Of a DNA stretch of 64,000 nucleotides, positions 7,608 through 15,946 are shown piece after piece. The position numbers and the translations under genes were made by a program. This stretch comes from JAJZVS01 sp963708095 (GTDB lineage Bacteria > Pseudomonadota > Alphaproteobacteria > Acetobacterales > Acetobacteraceae). The stretch's first letter is position 1; each line of letters opens with the position of its first letter. A model generated the notes under the pieces. The model had not been told where the DNA came from. It saw only the letters and a program-made list of their open reading frames with translations, and did no database searches. Location: contig OY970182.1 in NCBI GenBank assembly GCA_963708095.1, positions 3,844,001 through 3,908,000 on the forward strand, read 5' to 3'.

Positions 7608-9659
7608 TCATTCGCGTTCCGGCAAGCTGCCCGACCCCGTGATCAACTGCTCCAGCGGCAGCCGCGTGGACCGCGCCCCCGGTAAGCCTGATCGGGGCGT
7701 GCCGATGCGACCCATGAACACCACCTCGCCCGGCGGCCGTCCGGTCACCCGGGAAAACTGCCGCGCCAGCACCGCTGCGCGGCCGAGCAAGGCCCGGTCG
7801 GCGGTGAAGGGCTCGCCGCTCGCGCCGTATTCGGCAAAGGCCACCGTCGCCAGCACCGGCTGCAGCACCAGGCCCAGGCGGGTCGCCGTCAGCCATAGGC
7901 GCTGGAGACAGCGGCCCGTTCGCAGCAGCCGCGCCTGCGCCGTCTCCCCGCCCGTTCCCGGCAGGACGCGGACCACGAAGAAGGCGCCGCTGTTCCAGGC
8001 CGGCCAGCGGTCGAGCTGTACTGCCGTGAGCGCTGCGCCCCCGAGCTGATTGAGCAGGCGCATCCGCTCCCACCGCTGCATCGCCCAGCGCATCAGCGGC
8101 AGCATGGGGCGCGGCAGGCCGATCGCGCCGACCGGAATCCGATCCGGGCTATGCGGCTGCGACCAGTCCAGCACGCGCTGGTGGATCGGAAACGCCTCCG
8201 CCGCTCGCAGCCGGATGCCGGTTGCGAGCGCGTTCAGCCGGCCGAACTGCCACAGCGCCGCCGCCCCCTCGTGCCAGTCGAGCGCCAGGTCCGCATCGAG
8301 GCAGGCTTCCAGCGCCTGTTTTTCGCTCGGCACCAGCCGGCGCCGCGTGTAGGCGCGGCGATCGACGGATCGCAACGTCAGATAGGACAGCAGCGGGTCC
8401 GCCGGCGTGCCCGGTGCGGCGGGGAAGCGCAGGACTAGCCCGGGCACCGCCGGAGCCTCGCAGGTCATGCCGCGCTGCCAGAAGGTGGCGGCGACACGCA
8501 AGGTCTCCATCAGCATCCCGACCGCGAGCAGGGTCGGCTCGCCGCCTCGGTACTCATATATATGGCCGATCGCCTCCTGGCGTACGTCCACCGCTACGGT
8601 CGCCGGGTCCAGCACCCGGAACCGCCAGGGCTGGATATTGTCCCCGCTTGGGGCCCAGCGTCCGAGCTCCAGGATCTCCTCGATCACGGGCCGCGGGCCG
8701 GCGGGCTCGGGCGCGGCCAGCGGGAGGCTGGCCGCGCGGCCGAACTGGCGTCGACCCACCGCGAGCTTCAGCCGCTGCAGCGGGCCGGCGTTGCCGAACC
8801 ACAGGCGGCTGACGGCCAGGCGATCCCGGTAGGCGTCGTACTGATGATGCCACGGCGCCGCCTTCACCCCGCCGCGCCCCAGCAGCAGCTTGACCGCAGC
8901 GGTCGCAACGACACCGGCGCAGAGCTGGATCGCGGCAACGGTGGAAGGTCCCTTCCGCCCGGCGAGATCGACCCGGGTCCGGTCCACGAGATACGGGCGA
9001 TGCAGCCCGGCCGGCGCCAATCCCACCAGAAAGCGCAGGAACTGCTCGTTCTCGGGCTGGCCTTCGAAGCGGAAGTAGCGCTCGAAACTCATGCCGCGCG
9101 GCGTGAAGATCAGGAAGCCGGTGCCCATTCCGATCGGGGCGGCGGTGACCGCGGGAATGCCGCGTTCGGCGCAGCGGGCGAAAATCTGCCGACGGATGGC
9201 AATTTCGAAGAAATCGAGCCCGTCGGCGAACAGATGCGCGCCGTCCAGGAAGTCGTCGATCTGCGCGGTCGTGATCGCGGTGTCGAAGCGGCGGATCCGG
9301 AGCTCGGGGTTGATGGCGCGCGCCATCGCCTCCAGCACGGCGGCTTTGGGCTGCCCGAGCGTGTCCATGGTGGCGCCGACCTGGCGATTAAAATTTGCGA
9401 TATCAAAATGATCAAAATCGGCGATCGTGAACTCTCCGATCCCCAATCGCGCAAGCGTGAGCAAATGAGCGCCTCCGGCACCTCCCAACCCCGCGATTGC
9501 GACCCGTTTGGCGCGCAGCGCCGCCTGTTCCCACTCGGTCAGCCAGCCGAGATTCCGGTTGAACGCAACGTGATAACGAAATCGAGATGAATCTGACGTG
9601 GCGCTCTCCCATCCTGCAGCGGCGAATGGTCGGCGCCGTGTGGGCGAGATGGATGCCAC
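7608..9659 (-). CDS. ThiF/E1-like adenylyltransferase fused to a nitroreductase domain (Rv1355c-type)
   Basis: 683 residues in two enzyme domains. Residues about 30-280 are a ThiF/MoeB/E1-like fold: ATP loop GLGGAGGAH, acidic ADFDHFDIANFNRQ block with the N-R pair, and the conserved Lys in GQPKAA. There is no CxxC zinc pair and no obvious catalytic Cys. Residues about 325-660 are a flavin nitroreductase-like domain with the FMN-binding APSGDNIQPWRF block. This domain order matches the family named after Mycobacterium tuberculosis Rv1355c, of unknown function. E1-like domains activate carboxylates as adenylates; nitroreductases use FMN and NAD(P)H. The start is GTG 9659; an internal start would shorten the poorly conserved first 25 residues. 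It faces the acyltransferase gene and may act on its product. Confidence 0.8.
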   Translation of the reverse strand: MASISPTRRRPFAAAGWESATSDSSRFRYHVAFNRNLGWLTEWEQAALRAKRVAIAGLGGAGGAHLLTLARLGIGEFTIADFDHFDIANFNRQVGATMDTLGQPKAAVLEAMARAINPELRIRRFDTAITTAQIDDFLDGAHLFADGLDFFEIAIRRQIFARCAERGIPAVTAAPIGMGTGFLIFTPRGMSFERYFRFEGQPENEQFLRFLVGLAPAGLHRPYLVDRTRVDLAGRKGPSTVAAIQLCAGVVATAAVKLLLGRGGVKAAPWHHQYDAYRDRLAVSRLWFGNAGPLQRLKLAVGRRQFGRAASLPLAAPEPAGPRPVIEEILELGRWAPSGDNIQPWRFRVLDPATVAVDVRQEAIGHIYEYRGGEPTLLAVGMLMETLRVAATFWQRGMTCEAPAVPGLVLRFPAAPGTPADPLLSYLTLRSVDRRAYTRRRLVPSEKQALEACLDADLALDWHEGAAALWQFGRLNALATGIRLRAAEAFPIHQRVLDWSQPHSPDRIPVGAIGLPRPMLPLMRWAMQRWERMRLLNQLGGAALTAVQLDRWPAWNSGAFFVVRVLPGTGGETAQARLLRTGRCLQRLWLTATRLGLVLQPVLATVAFAEYGASGEPFTADRALLGRAAVLARQFSRVTGRPPGEVVFMGRIGTPRSGLPGARSTRLPLEQLITGSGSLPERE

Positions 9660-9769
9660 CTTGCCAAGAGTCCACCTTAATCGATGGCGCTCACGTCATC
9701 TTTACCAGACAAGAAGCTCATCTTCGCGATGAAGACAAAGAATCCGAGTCACGCTCTGCGATCACAGGA

Positions 9770-9794
9770 AATTGTCGCACGTGTTGGGACAATT
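9770..9794. promoter_or_regulatory. Inverted repeat upstream of second PEP-CTERM gene
   Basis: AATTGTC (9770-9776) and GACAATT (9788-9794) form a dyad with an 11-bp spacer in the intergenic region between the divergent ThiF-nitroreductase and PEP-CTERM genes. The centre-to-centre spacing suits a dimeric regulator. No family can be assigned. Confidence 0.35.
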
Positions 9795-9885
9795 CTTATG
9801 CCCAAAATCTGACAGCTGATTTACAAACAACTTACAGGCGGGGCGCGATATGCGAGCCGTCAGCATACGTTTCGGGAGAAGCACG

Positions 9886-10752
9886 ATGGCGCGCCATCTG
9901 ATAAAAACTGCGATTCTCGGCCTGAGTTTGATGGCCGGCCTATCGTCGGGGGCCTGGGCCGCTGCCACCACGAATATCGATGGGGTCGTCGTTCCTGTCG
10001 GCCTCGTCCCCGGAGGTAACCAGATCCAGAGCGGCTTCCTCAACGAGACCAGTATTTCGGCCGTTGGGAACGTTCTCTCCGGCGTCGGCTACGTGAATGC
10101 GATAGCCCTCGGGACGAACCCTAGCGCCCAGACGTGGTCGAACGGCCAGAACGGCGTGATGCTCGCCTACGCGTTCACCGGCTACACGGTGTCCAGCATT
10201 ACGGAACCCACGTCCACGACCGCGGGCTCCGTGGACTTCACCGGCGGAACCGTGAATTTCTACACCTTGGCGGCCGGCACGAATCTCTCCACCGGTACGG
10301 TCGCCGGCGACCTGGCGCTGGTCACGAGCGGCACGCCGTGGATGTTCACCTCAGCGGCCGTCGAAGGGCCGAATGGCACCACGCTGACGGCGGCACTGCC
10401 GCCAGGCGATACAGCTGCAAACATCGTCAACCAGGCCAGTGGCTTCGGATATCTGGACGCGACCAGCGGACCTGCCGCGTCGATCTATCATACCGGGACG
10501 TTCGCCAATCCCTTCGACGCCGGTGGCGTGTCGGACCTGAGCTTCACCTCCGACTTCTCGAACGCGCCGACCGGGTCGGACTTCCCGATCTCCGGTTCGG
10601 CGACCTTGAAGGCGAACACCACGACCGCGATCCCGGAACCCGGCGCGGCCGCGGTTCTCGCAACTGGCATCGCGATGCTCGGCTTCATCGGCATGCGGCG
10701 GCGCGGCAGGAGTGCGGACCGCGCGCCGACGGGCAAGGTGACGATGGGATAA
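9886..10752 (+). CDS. PEP-CTERM sorting-domain protein
   Basis: 288 residues from ATG 9886, chosen because GGGAGAA precedes it and the signal peptide (MARHLIKTAILGLSL to SSGAWAA) then starts normally; an upstream in-frame ATG at 9850 lacks a ribosome site. The mature part is rich in Gly, Thr, Ser and Asn with almost no Lys, as in secreted beta-sandwich surface proteins. The C-terminal tag has PEP at 250-252, the helix AAAVLATGIAMLGFIG and a basic RRRGR end, followed by a short extra tail. It resembles the first PEP-CTERM protein in type, not in sequence. Processing would need an exosortase encoded elsewhere. Confidence 0.85.
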   Translation: MARHLIKTAILGLSLMAGLSSGAWAAATTNIDGVVVPVGLVPGGNQIQSGFLNETSISAVGNVLSGVGYVNAIALGTNPSAQTWSNGQNGVMLAYAFTGYTVSSITEPTSTTAGSVDFTGGTVNFYTLAAGTNLSTGTVAGDLALVTSGTPWMFTSAAVEGPNGTTLTAALPPGDTAANIVNQASGFGYLDATSGPAASIYHTGTFANPFDAGGVSDLSFTSDFSNAPTGSDFPISGSATLKANTTTAIPEPGAAAVLATGIAMLGFIGMRRRGRSADRAPTGKVTMG

Positions 10753-10804
10753 GGTTGCAACCGGCATCCGCGCCGTCGCGCGGGTGCCGATTGCAAGATC
10801 AGGC

Positions 10805-10846
10805 AACCGCGGCCCCCGAAAACGGGCGCCGCGGTTTGTCTGTTCA
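10805..10846 (+). terminator. Intrinsic terminator after second PEP-CTERM gene
   Basis: Stem AACCGCGGC-c-CCCG / CGGG-c-GCCGCGGTT with an AAAA loop and a T-rich tail (TTGTCTGTT); one C-C mismatch in 14 bp. Confidence 0.8.
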
Positions 10847-10864
10847 AGCCTCCTGTGTCTGCTC

Positions 10865-10990
10865 ATACCAGCGGCCCCGGCCGATGACTCGTCCGGCGTC
10901 CACCTGGCCGCTGGTATGTCCTTGATTTTGCGCATGGCCGCCCCGCCAACCCCATGCGCGATACCGGCCGGCCGAAGAGGCCGCCGGTAT
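10865..10990. repeat. Repeat family 1, copy A (126 bp, three hairpins)
   Basis: The element contains three hairpins in series: ATACCAGCGGCC / GGCCGCTGGTAT, then GCGCATGG / CCATGCGC, then ATACCGGCCGGCC / GGCCGCCGGTAT. Copies at 36376-36501 (opposite orientation) and 58201-58327 are about 97% identical. The outermost base at the right edge (10990) is the last base of the TGA stop codon of the minus-strand lipoprotein gene. No open frame of its own looks real. Confidence 0.9.
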
Positions 10991-11664
10991 CAGGCCTGGG
11001 CGAACGGCTGCACCGCCGCTTCCGTGCGGGCCAGAACGCCGCGCAGCGCGGCCAGCAAGGCTGCCACGACCCCCGCCGGGGTGGAGACTTCCAGCGGCGC
11101 CTGCGCGGCGGCCGTCCGCTGCATCAGCACCCGCGCCGGGTTCGCGCGTGCGCCGATCAGGACGAGCGCCAGCGCCGCCCGCGCCTCCTGGTGCGCCGGA
11201 TCGCCGAGGAACGCCGTCAGTTCCCCCTCCAGCACCAGGTCTCCGCTCAGCCCGCTGTCCGGGCCGACCACCGCGGCAAATGCTCCGGAGGCGGCGAGCC
11301 ATCTGCGCAGATCGTCCGTGATCCCCTGGGCCGGCGGCACCGCCCATTGATTGTAGAAATCGACCTGCAGGCTGCCGTCCGCGCGCAGCCACTGTACCCC
11401 GGTTTGATCGAGCCCGGGTCCTGCCGTGACGTCCCGCACCACCAGCACCTTCCCGTGCGCCCGCGGCGGCAGGACCGCCGGTCGGCGCACGCTCAGCGGC
11501 CAGATAAACCGCTGCACGTAGGTAGACTGCGGCAGCACGCTGCATCCCCCCAGCGCCGCCGCCCCGGCGAGCACCAGCCGGCGGGGAAGCGCCGGCAGGA
11601 CGGCTGCGGCGCTGCTCCCCCCCCTGCAAGCGGTGAGGGACCGGCCCCGCAGTCGCACGTTCAT
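10990..11664 (-). CDS. ABC-type transport auxiliary lipoprotein (PqiC/MlaE-system type)
   Basis: 224 residues from ATG 11664. A basic N terminus and hydrophobic stretch end in a lipobox, LGGC with Cys41 as the lipidated residue, so it is a membrane-anchored periplasmic lipoprotein. The mature part (VRDVTAGPGLDQTGVQWLRADGSL, and QWAVPPAQGITDDLRRWL) matches the auxiliary lipoproteins that accompany Mla/Pqi-type lipid ABC transporters, though no permease, ATPase or MCE gene is next to it here. It overlaps the upstream GNAT gene by 4 bp (ATGA), so the two are translationally coupled. Its TGA stop is completed by repeat element A. Confidence 0.8.
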   Translation of the reverse strand: MNVRLRGRSLTACRGGSSAAAVLPALPRRLVLAGAAALGGCSVLPQSTYVQRFIWPLSVRRPAVLPPRAHGKVLVVRDVTAGPGLDQTGVQWLRADGSLQVDFYNQWAVPPAQGITDDLRRWLAASGAFAAVVGPDSGLSGDLVLEGELTAFLGDPAHQEARAALALVLIGARANPARVLMQRTAAAQAPLEVSTPAGVVAALLAALRGVLARTEAAVQPFAQA

Positions 11665-12257
11665 GCGCCCACCGTCGTCCGCACATCGCACGCCGGCGCG
11701 GTTTCCGGCCGGTTCAGCACCGCCTCGATCACCCCGGCGTCGCCCGGCAGGTGCTGCAGCCGAAAGCCCAGATGCCGCGCCAGATCGAGCATCGGCACGT
11801 TCCACGCCAGGATCTCGCCCACCACGCGCTGCACTCCGTGCGCCCAGGCCCAATCCAGCAGCCGCTCCATCAGATGCAGCCCGAGCCCGTGGCCCTTCAC
11901 GTCCGGCTGCACCACCACTGCGAACTCACCCACGGATCGATCACCTTCCCGCACCAGCCGCGCCACGCCCACCGTCTCTCCGGTGCGCTCGCGTACCGCG
12001 ATGAACGCCATGTCGCGATCGTAGTCCAGGCGGGTGAAGCGGGCCAACATGGCGGGCGAGAGCTCGCGCACTGCGGCAAAGAAGCGCAGGCGCACGTCCT
12101 CCGGGCTGAGCCGGTGGAAGAACGCGTCGTGCGCCGCGGCATCCTCGGGCCGGATCGGGCGGATCTCCAGCGGTTCGCCGCCCTCGTCCCCAGGGGCATT
12201 CCAGTGGGGGGCATTCCAGTGTTCGGCGAGTTCCGCCGGGTAGGCCGACATCGGCAT
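11661..12257 (-). CDS. GNAT-family N-acetyltransferase
   Basis: 198 residues, a single GNAT domain: N-terminal strand LEIRPIRPEDAAAHDAFFHRLSPEDVRLRFF, then GVARLV, VVQPDVKGHGLGLHLM (acetyl-CoA pyrophosphate loop, Q/RxxGxG/A-like) and the C-terminal LGFRLQH. The RLSPEDVRLRFF block is the type found in the acetyltransferase module of protein lysine acetyltransferases related to Pat. Substrate unknown. ATG at 12257, with a second in-frame ATG two codons later. It is the first gene of a two-gene unit with the lipoprotein gene. Confidence 0.85.
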   Translation of the reverse strand: MPMSAYPAELAEHWNAPHWNAPGDEGGEPLEIRPIRPEDAAAHDAFFHRLSPEDVRLRFFAAVRELSPAMLARFTRLDYDRDMAFIAVRERTGETVGVARLVREGDRSVGEFAVVVQPDVKGHGLGLHLMERLLDWAWAHGVQRVVGEILAWNVPMLDLARHLGFRLQHLPGDAGVIEAVLNRPETAPACDVRTTVGA

Positions 12258-12335
12258 CTCCTCGAGTGGCTTGAGGACGCCGCCCCCTCTCGGCAGAGTG
12301 GCATATATGGTGGTTCCGCCGAAGGAGGTAGATCA

Positions 12336-13301
12336 ATGCCCGCCCATAAGCTCGACGCCGACATGCAGGCCTGGATGCAGGACCAGGCCGCGGCGGCGGC
12401 CGGATACCCACCGATCCGGCTGGAGGTTCCGCTCGATCCGCACCGGGTGGTGAACGACGCGCTGGCTCTGCGCATGGCCGGCGGCGGCCCGATGATGGAA
12501 ACGAGCGGCGATCGCTGGGTGTTCGCCCGCGGTAGGCGTATCCAGTGCCGGGTGCACCGTCCGCCCGGCGTCGGGCCGGCCGCGCCGGCGCTCGTCTATT
12601 TCCACGGCGGCGGCTGGGTGTGGGCCTCGATCGACACCCACGACCGGCTGATGCGCGAATATGCTGCCGGCGGCGGCGTGACGGTGGTGGGGGTGGATTA
12701 CGCCCTGTCCCCGGAAGCGAAGTTCCCGCAGGCCATCGAGGAATGTGCCGCCGTGGTCCGCTGGCTGGCCGAGCACGGCCGCGACTGGGGGATCGACGGC
12801 TCGCGCCTGCTGCTGGGCGGCAACTCGGCTGGCGGCAACCTCGCACTCGCCACCGCGCTGCTGCTGCGCGACCAGGGCGGGCCCGAAACGCGCGGTATCC
12901 TCGCCAGCTATCCGGTCTGCGACAGCCGGCTGGATACGCCAAGCTATCGCGACTACGGCAGTGGCCTCGGTCTGACCACCGAGAAGATGGCGTTCTACTG
13001 GTCCGTCTACGTGTCCCATATGGCCGACCGCCTGCACCCGCTCGCCGCACCGCTGCGCGCCGATCTGACGGGCCTGCCGCCGGTCCGGCTGCAGATCGCC
13101 GAATGCGACGTGCTGCGCGGCGAATGCGAAGCGCTGGACCGCAAGCTGCGCGCCGCCGGCGTGGCGGTGGAAACCAACCTCTACACCGGGGTGGTGCACG
13201 GGTTCGTGCGCTGTACCGATTCGGTCGAGAAAGCCCGCGCCGCCATGAGTGCCACCAACGACTGGCTGCGCAGGATGGCGGCGCCGGGGCAGACCGGGTA
13301 A
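12336..13301 (+). CDS. Alpha/beta hydrolase, acetyl esterase / hormone-sensitive lipase type
   Basis: 321 residues. The start ATG 12336 has an excellent ribosome site (AAGGAGGT) 7 bp upstream. It shows the oxyanion-hole motif HGGG (90-93), the nucleophile elbow GNSAGG with Ser164, the acid in AECDVLRGE and the His in VVHGF near the C terminus: a full HSL-family triad. These enzymes hydrolyse short-chain carboxyl esters in the cytoplasm. The repeat element at 13311-13604 begins just after its stop. Confidence 0.93.
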   Translation: MPAHKLDADMQAWMQDQAAAAAGYPPIRLEVPLDPHRVVNDALALRMAGGGPMMETSGDRWVFARGRRIQCRVHRPPGVGPAAPALVYFHGGGWVWASIDTHDRLMREYAAGGGVTVVGVDYALSPEAKFPQAIEECAAVVRWLAEHGRDWGIDGSRLLLGGNSAGGNLALATALLLRDQGGPETRGILASYPVCDSRLDTPSYRDYGSGLGLTTEKMAFYWSVYVSHMADRLHPLAAPLRADLTGLPPVRLQIAECDVLRGECEALDRKLRAAGVAVETNLYTGVVHGFVRCTDSVEKARAAMSATNDWLRRMAAPGQTG

Positions 13302-13310
13302 ATCGAGGGA

Positions 13311-13604
13311 GGAAGCAAGCAAGGCCAGGGGGGCGCTGCCCCCCTGGACCCCCCGCCAGGGAACTCGTCCCCTGGACCCCCTCTACTGTTTCCGTGCGGG
13401 TGGGGGTGTCACGGGTCCGGGACGGGGCGGTGCGGGGCGCGGAGAGGGAGAGGGCGCATCTGCGCCCTCTCCCTCTCCGCGCCCCGCACCGCCCCGTCCC
13501 GGACCCGTGACACCCCCACCCGCACGGAAACAACGGACGGGTTCCAAGAGCGAGCCCTTGGCGGGGGTCCAGGGGGCAGCGCCCCCTGGCCTTAACTTGC
13601 TTCC
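13311..13604. repeat. Palindromic repeat, family 2, long copy
   Basis: A 294-bp element whose ends are inverted: GGAAGCAAG (13311-13319) with CTTGCTTCC (13596-13604), and inside them AAGGCCAGGGGG (from 13321) with CCCCCTGGCCTT (to 13593). The outer 50-60 bp on each side match the copy at 1174-1283. Extra modules in the centre are a CCAGGG/CCCTGG hairpin and a 72-bp perfect inverted repeat (separate entry). No transposase gene is inside. Confidence 0.85.
13387..13532. repeat. Perfect 72-bp inverted repeat
   Basis: 13387-13458 and 13461-13532 are exact reverse complements, separated by only 2 bp. The arms contain G-rich motifs (GGGTGGGGGTG, GGGACGGGGCGGTGCGGGG). As DNA it could extrude a cruciform; as RNA it would be a 72-bp duplex. 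It lies in the centre of the family-2 repeat between the hydrolase gene and lptF. The short copy of the repeat lacks it. Confidence 0.9.
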
Positions 13605-13637
13605 TGTCAGGATCCCCCGACCCCGGGTAGATAGACG

Positions 13638-14795
13638 ATGCTTGGCGGCAGGTTCGTTTCACGACTGGACTGGTATATCTTTCGTCAGTTGGCCGCGGCC
13701 CTGGTCGCGGTCACGGTTGGCCTGACGGCGCTGATCTGGCTGACGCAGTCGCTGCGCTTCGTGAAGCTGGTGGTCGACCATGGCCTGTCGTTCGGCGTGT
13801 TTCTGGAGCTGACGGCGCTGCTGGTGCCGAGCTTCGTCGCGGTGGTGTTGCCGATCACCACGTTCGTCGTCATCCAGTTCATCTACCAGCGCCTGGCCGG
13901 CGATCGGGAGCTGACGGTGATGCGGGCGGCCGGGCGGTCGGATTTCGCTCTGGCGCGACCGGCGCTGGCCCTGGCGTTGCTGGCGACCCTGGCCTGCTAT
14001 GCACTTAATCTCTGGATCGTGCCGGCGAGCTTCCGCGGCTTTCAGAACTTCCAGTGGGAGATCCGCAACCGCATCGCCGCGTTCCTGCTGCAGGACGGGG
14101 TTTTCACCCCGATTTCCCCGGGGCTCACGGTCTATATCCGCTCCCGCACGCCCGATGGCGTCCTGCACGGAATCCTGATCAACGACGCGCGCGACCCGGC
14201 GGCGGAGACGACCGTCCTGGCCCGCGAGGGAAGGCTGATCGATGGGCCGCACGGGCCGGAGGTGCTGCTGCTTGACGGCTCGCGCCAGGAGATCGACGCG
14301 CGCAGCGGCCGGCTGAACCTGCTGACGTTTCAGCGCAACGTGCTCGATCTTTCCGATAACGGGCAGTCCAGTACGGCGCGCGTGCCGAACATGGCGGAGG
14401 TGTCCCTGCACGCCCTGCTGCACCCGCCGGCCTTCGTGGCCGTGGCCGATCGGCCGCGCTGGGTGGCCGAGGCGGTCAAGCGGCTGTCGAGCCCGCTCTC
14501 CACCGTTGCCTATGCCGTGATTGCGCTGCTGTCGGTGCTGACCGGCACGTTCCGCCGGCACGGCAGCCTGCTGCGCCCGCTGGCCGCGGTGGGGGCGGTG
14601 GTCGTGCTGGTCGCGCTCGAGCTCGGGGTGGGCGACCTGGCGGCGCGCAACAACGGGCTGCTCGGCCTCGTCTGGGCCGAAGCGACGGTGCCGGCGCTGA
14701 TCGGGCTGGGCCTGTTGCTGGGCCCGGAGCTGCGGCGATGGCGGCGCGCTCCGCCGGGGCGGGTTTCCAGCGGCGACGGCGCGGTGGCACCGTGA
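13638..14795 (+). CDS. lptF: LPS export permease LptF
   Basis: 385 residues of the YjgP/YjgQ family. With LptG and the LptB ATPase dimer (not here) it extracts lipopolysaccharide from the inner membrane and passes it to LptC. Three N-terminal membrane segments (about residues 15-40, 55-80, 100-125) precede a periplasmic jellyroll-like domain and three C-terminal ones. Landmarks: LIWLTQSLRFVKLVVDHGLS, the coupling region YQRLAGDRELTVMRAAGRS and the PLSTVAYAVIALLSVL segment. Start ATG 13638. It heads the lptF-lptG-lptD-surA operon, with 4-bp or 1-bp overlaps between the first three genes. Confidence 0.95.
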   Translation: MLGGRFVSRLDWYIFRQLAAALVAVTVGLTALIWLTQSLRFVKLVVDHGLSFGVFLELTALLVPSFVAVVLPITTFVVIQFIYQRLAGDRELTVMRAAGRSDFALARPALALALLATLACYALNLWIVPASFRGFQNFQWEIRNRIAAFLLQDGVFTPISPGLTVYIRSRTPDGVLHGILINDARDPAAETTVLAREGRLIDGPHGPEVLLLDGSRQEIDARSGRLNLLTFQRNVLDLSDNGQSSTARVPNMAEVSLHALLHPPAFVAVADRPRWVAEAVKRLSSPLSTVAYAVIALLSVLTGTFRRHGSLLRPLAAVGAVVVLVALELGVGDLAARNNGLLGLVWAEATVPALIGLGLLLGPELRRWRRAPPGRVSSGDGAVAP

Positions 14796-15946
14796 CCGCG
14801 CCGATCACCCTGTCCGTCTACATCGCCCGGCAGTTCAGCCTGGCGGTGGTCGGCGCGTTGTTCGCCCTGACCGGCTTCGTGGCGCTGTTCGACTTCATCG
14901 ACCTGCTGCGCCGCGCCTCCGGCCATCCCGGCGTCGGGCTCGTGCTGGTGGGCGGCATCGCGCTGCTCCGGCTGCCTTACCTGGCGCTGCAGGTGCTGCC
15001 GTTCGCGGTGCAATTGGGGGGGATGTTCAGCTTCTGGCGGCTCACCCGCTCTTCCGAGCTGATCGTCGCCCGCGCCGCCGGCGTGTCCGCCTGGGAGTTC
15101 CTGACGGGGCCGGTGCTGTGTGCGGCGTTGTTCGGTGCCGTCGCGACGGCCGGCGTCAGCCCGCTGTCCTCGGCGATGTTCGCGCGCGCCAATCAGTTGA
15201 CCAACCGCTACCTGAGCACCGGCGGCGGCCCGCTCGAGCTGAACGGCGGCCAGCTCTGGCTGCGCCAGGCGGACACCGGGACCGCGGACACTCGGGCCGC
15301 GGACACCGGGGCGGGGGCCTCGGTCGGCCGGCCGGTCGTCGCGATCCTCAATGCGCGCGGCGTGGCGGTGCGGCGGGGAATTCTGACCGGGCACAACGTC
15401 ACGGTTTTCCGACTCGACGGCAACGGTCAGTTGGTCAGCCGGATCGAGGCGACGTCGGCTCGGCTCGCCGATGGCGCCTGGACCTTGGCCGCCGCCCGGG
15501 TGATGCTGCCGGATGCACTGCCGAGCCCGCCCCGCACGATCGACCTGCCGACCGACCTTACGGTGCTGCGGGTGCAGGAGAGCTTTGCACCGCCGGACAC
15601 ATTGTCGGTCTGGCAGTTGCCGGGGTTCATCGCGCTGCTCGAACGGTCCGGCTTCTCCTCGGTGCGCGATCGGCTGCATTTCCAGGCGCTGCTCGCCCTG
15701 CCGCTGCTCACCGCGACGATGGCGTTGGTCGCGGCTGGGTTTTCCATGCGGCCGGCGCGGCGCGGGGGGGTGGCGCGCATGATCGGCGGCGGCGTGACCG
15801 CCGGATTCGCACTGTTCATGATCTCCAAGCTGGCGGAGGAATTCGGCCAGTCGGGAGCGCTACCGGTGGTGCTGGCTGCCTGGGCGCCGGCGGCGGCGGG
15901 GCTGCTGCTGGCGTTGACGTTGCTGCTTCACATGGAAGACGGCTGA
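14792..15946 (+). CDS. lptG: LPS export permease LptG
   Basis: 384 residues from GTG 14792, whose GTGA overlaps the lptF stop by 4 bp; an upstream ATG in the same frame would add only a basic lptF-overlapping tail. YjgP/YjgQ family partner of LptF: IARQFSLAVVGALFALTGFVALFDFIDLLRR at the N terminus, coupling region RLTRSSELIVARAAGVS, and FALFMISKLAEEFGQSGALP near the end. The periplasmic domain carries a low-complexity ADT-rich triple repeat (bases about 15270-15320), coded by tandem GGACAC units, that is not a family feature. It probably sits in a surface loop. Confidence 0.95.
   Translation: MTAPITLSVYIARQFSLAVVGALFALTGFVALFDFIDLLRRASGHPGVGLVLVGGIALLRLPYLALQVLPFAVQLGGMFSFWRLTRSSELIVARAAGVSAWEFLTGPVLCAALFGAVATAGVSPLSSAMFARANQLTNRYLSTGGGPLELNGGQLWLRQADTGTADTRAADTGAGASVGRPVVAILNARGVAVRRGILTGHNVTVFRLDGNGQLVSRIEATSARLADGAWTLAAARVMLPDALPSPPRTIDLPTDLTVLRVQESFAPPDTLSVWQLPGFIALLERSGFSSVRDRLHFQALLALPLLTATMALVAAGFSMRPARRGGVARMIGGGVTAGFALFMISKLAEEFGQSGALPVVLAAWAPAAAGLLLALTLLLHMEDG

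Noticed and set aside
11941..13662. A 573-codon minus-strand open frame across the hydrolase gene
   Set aside because: Antisense to the alpha/beta hydrolase and to the palindromic repeat; composition is Arg/Pro low complexity.
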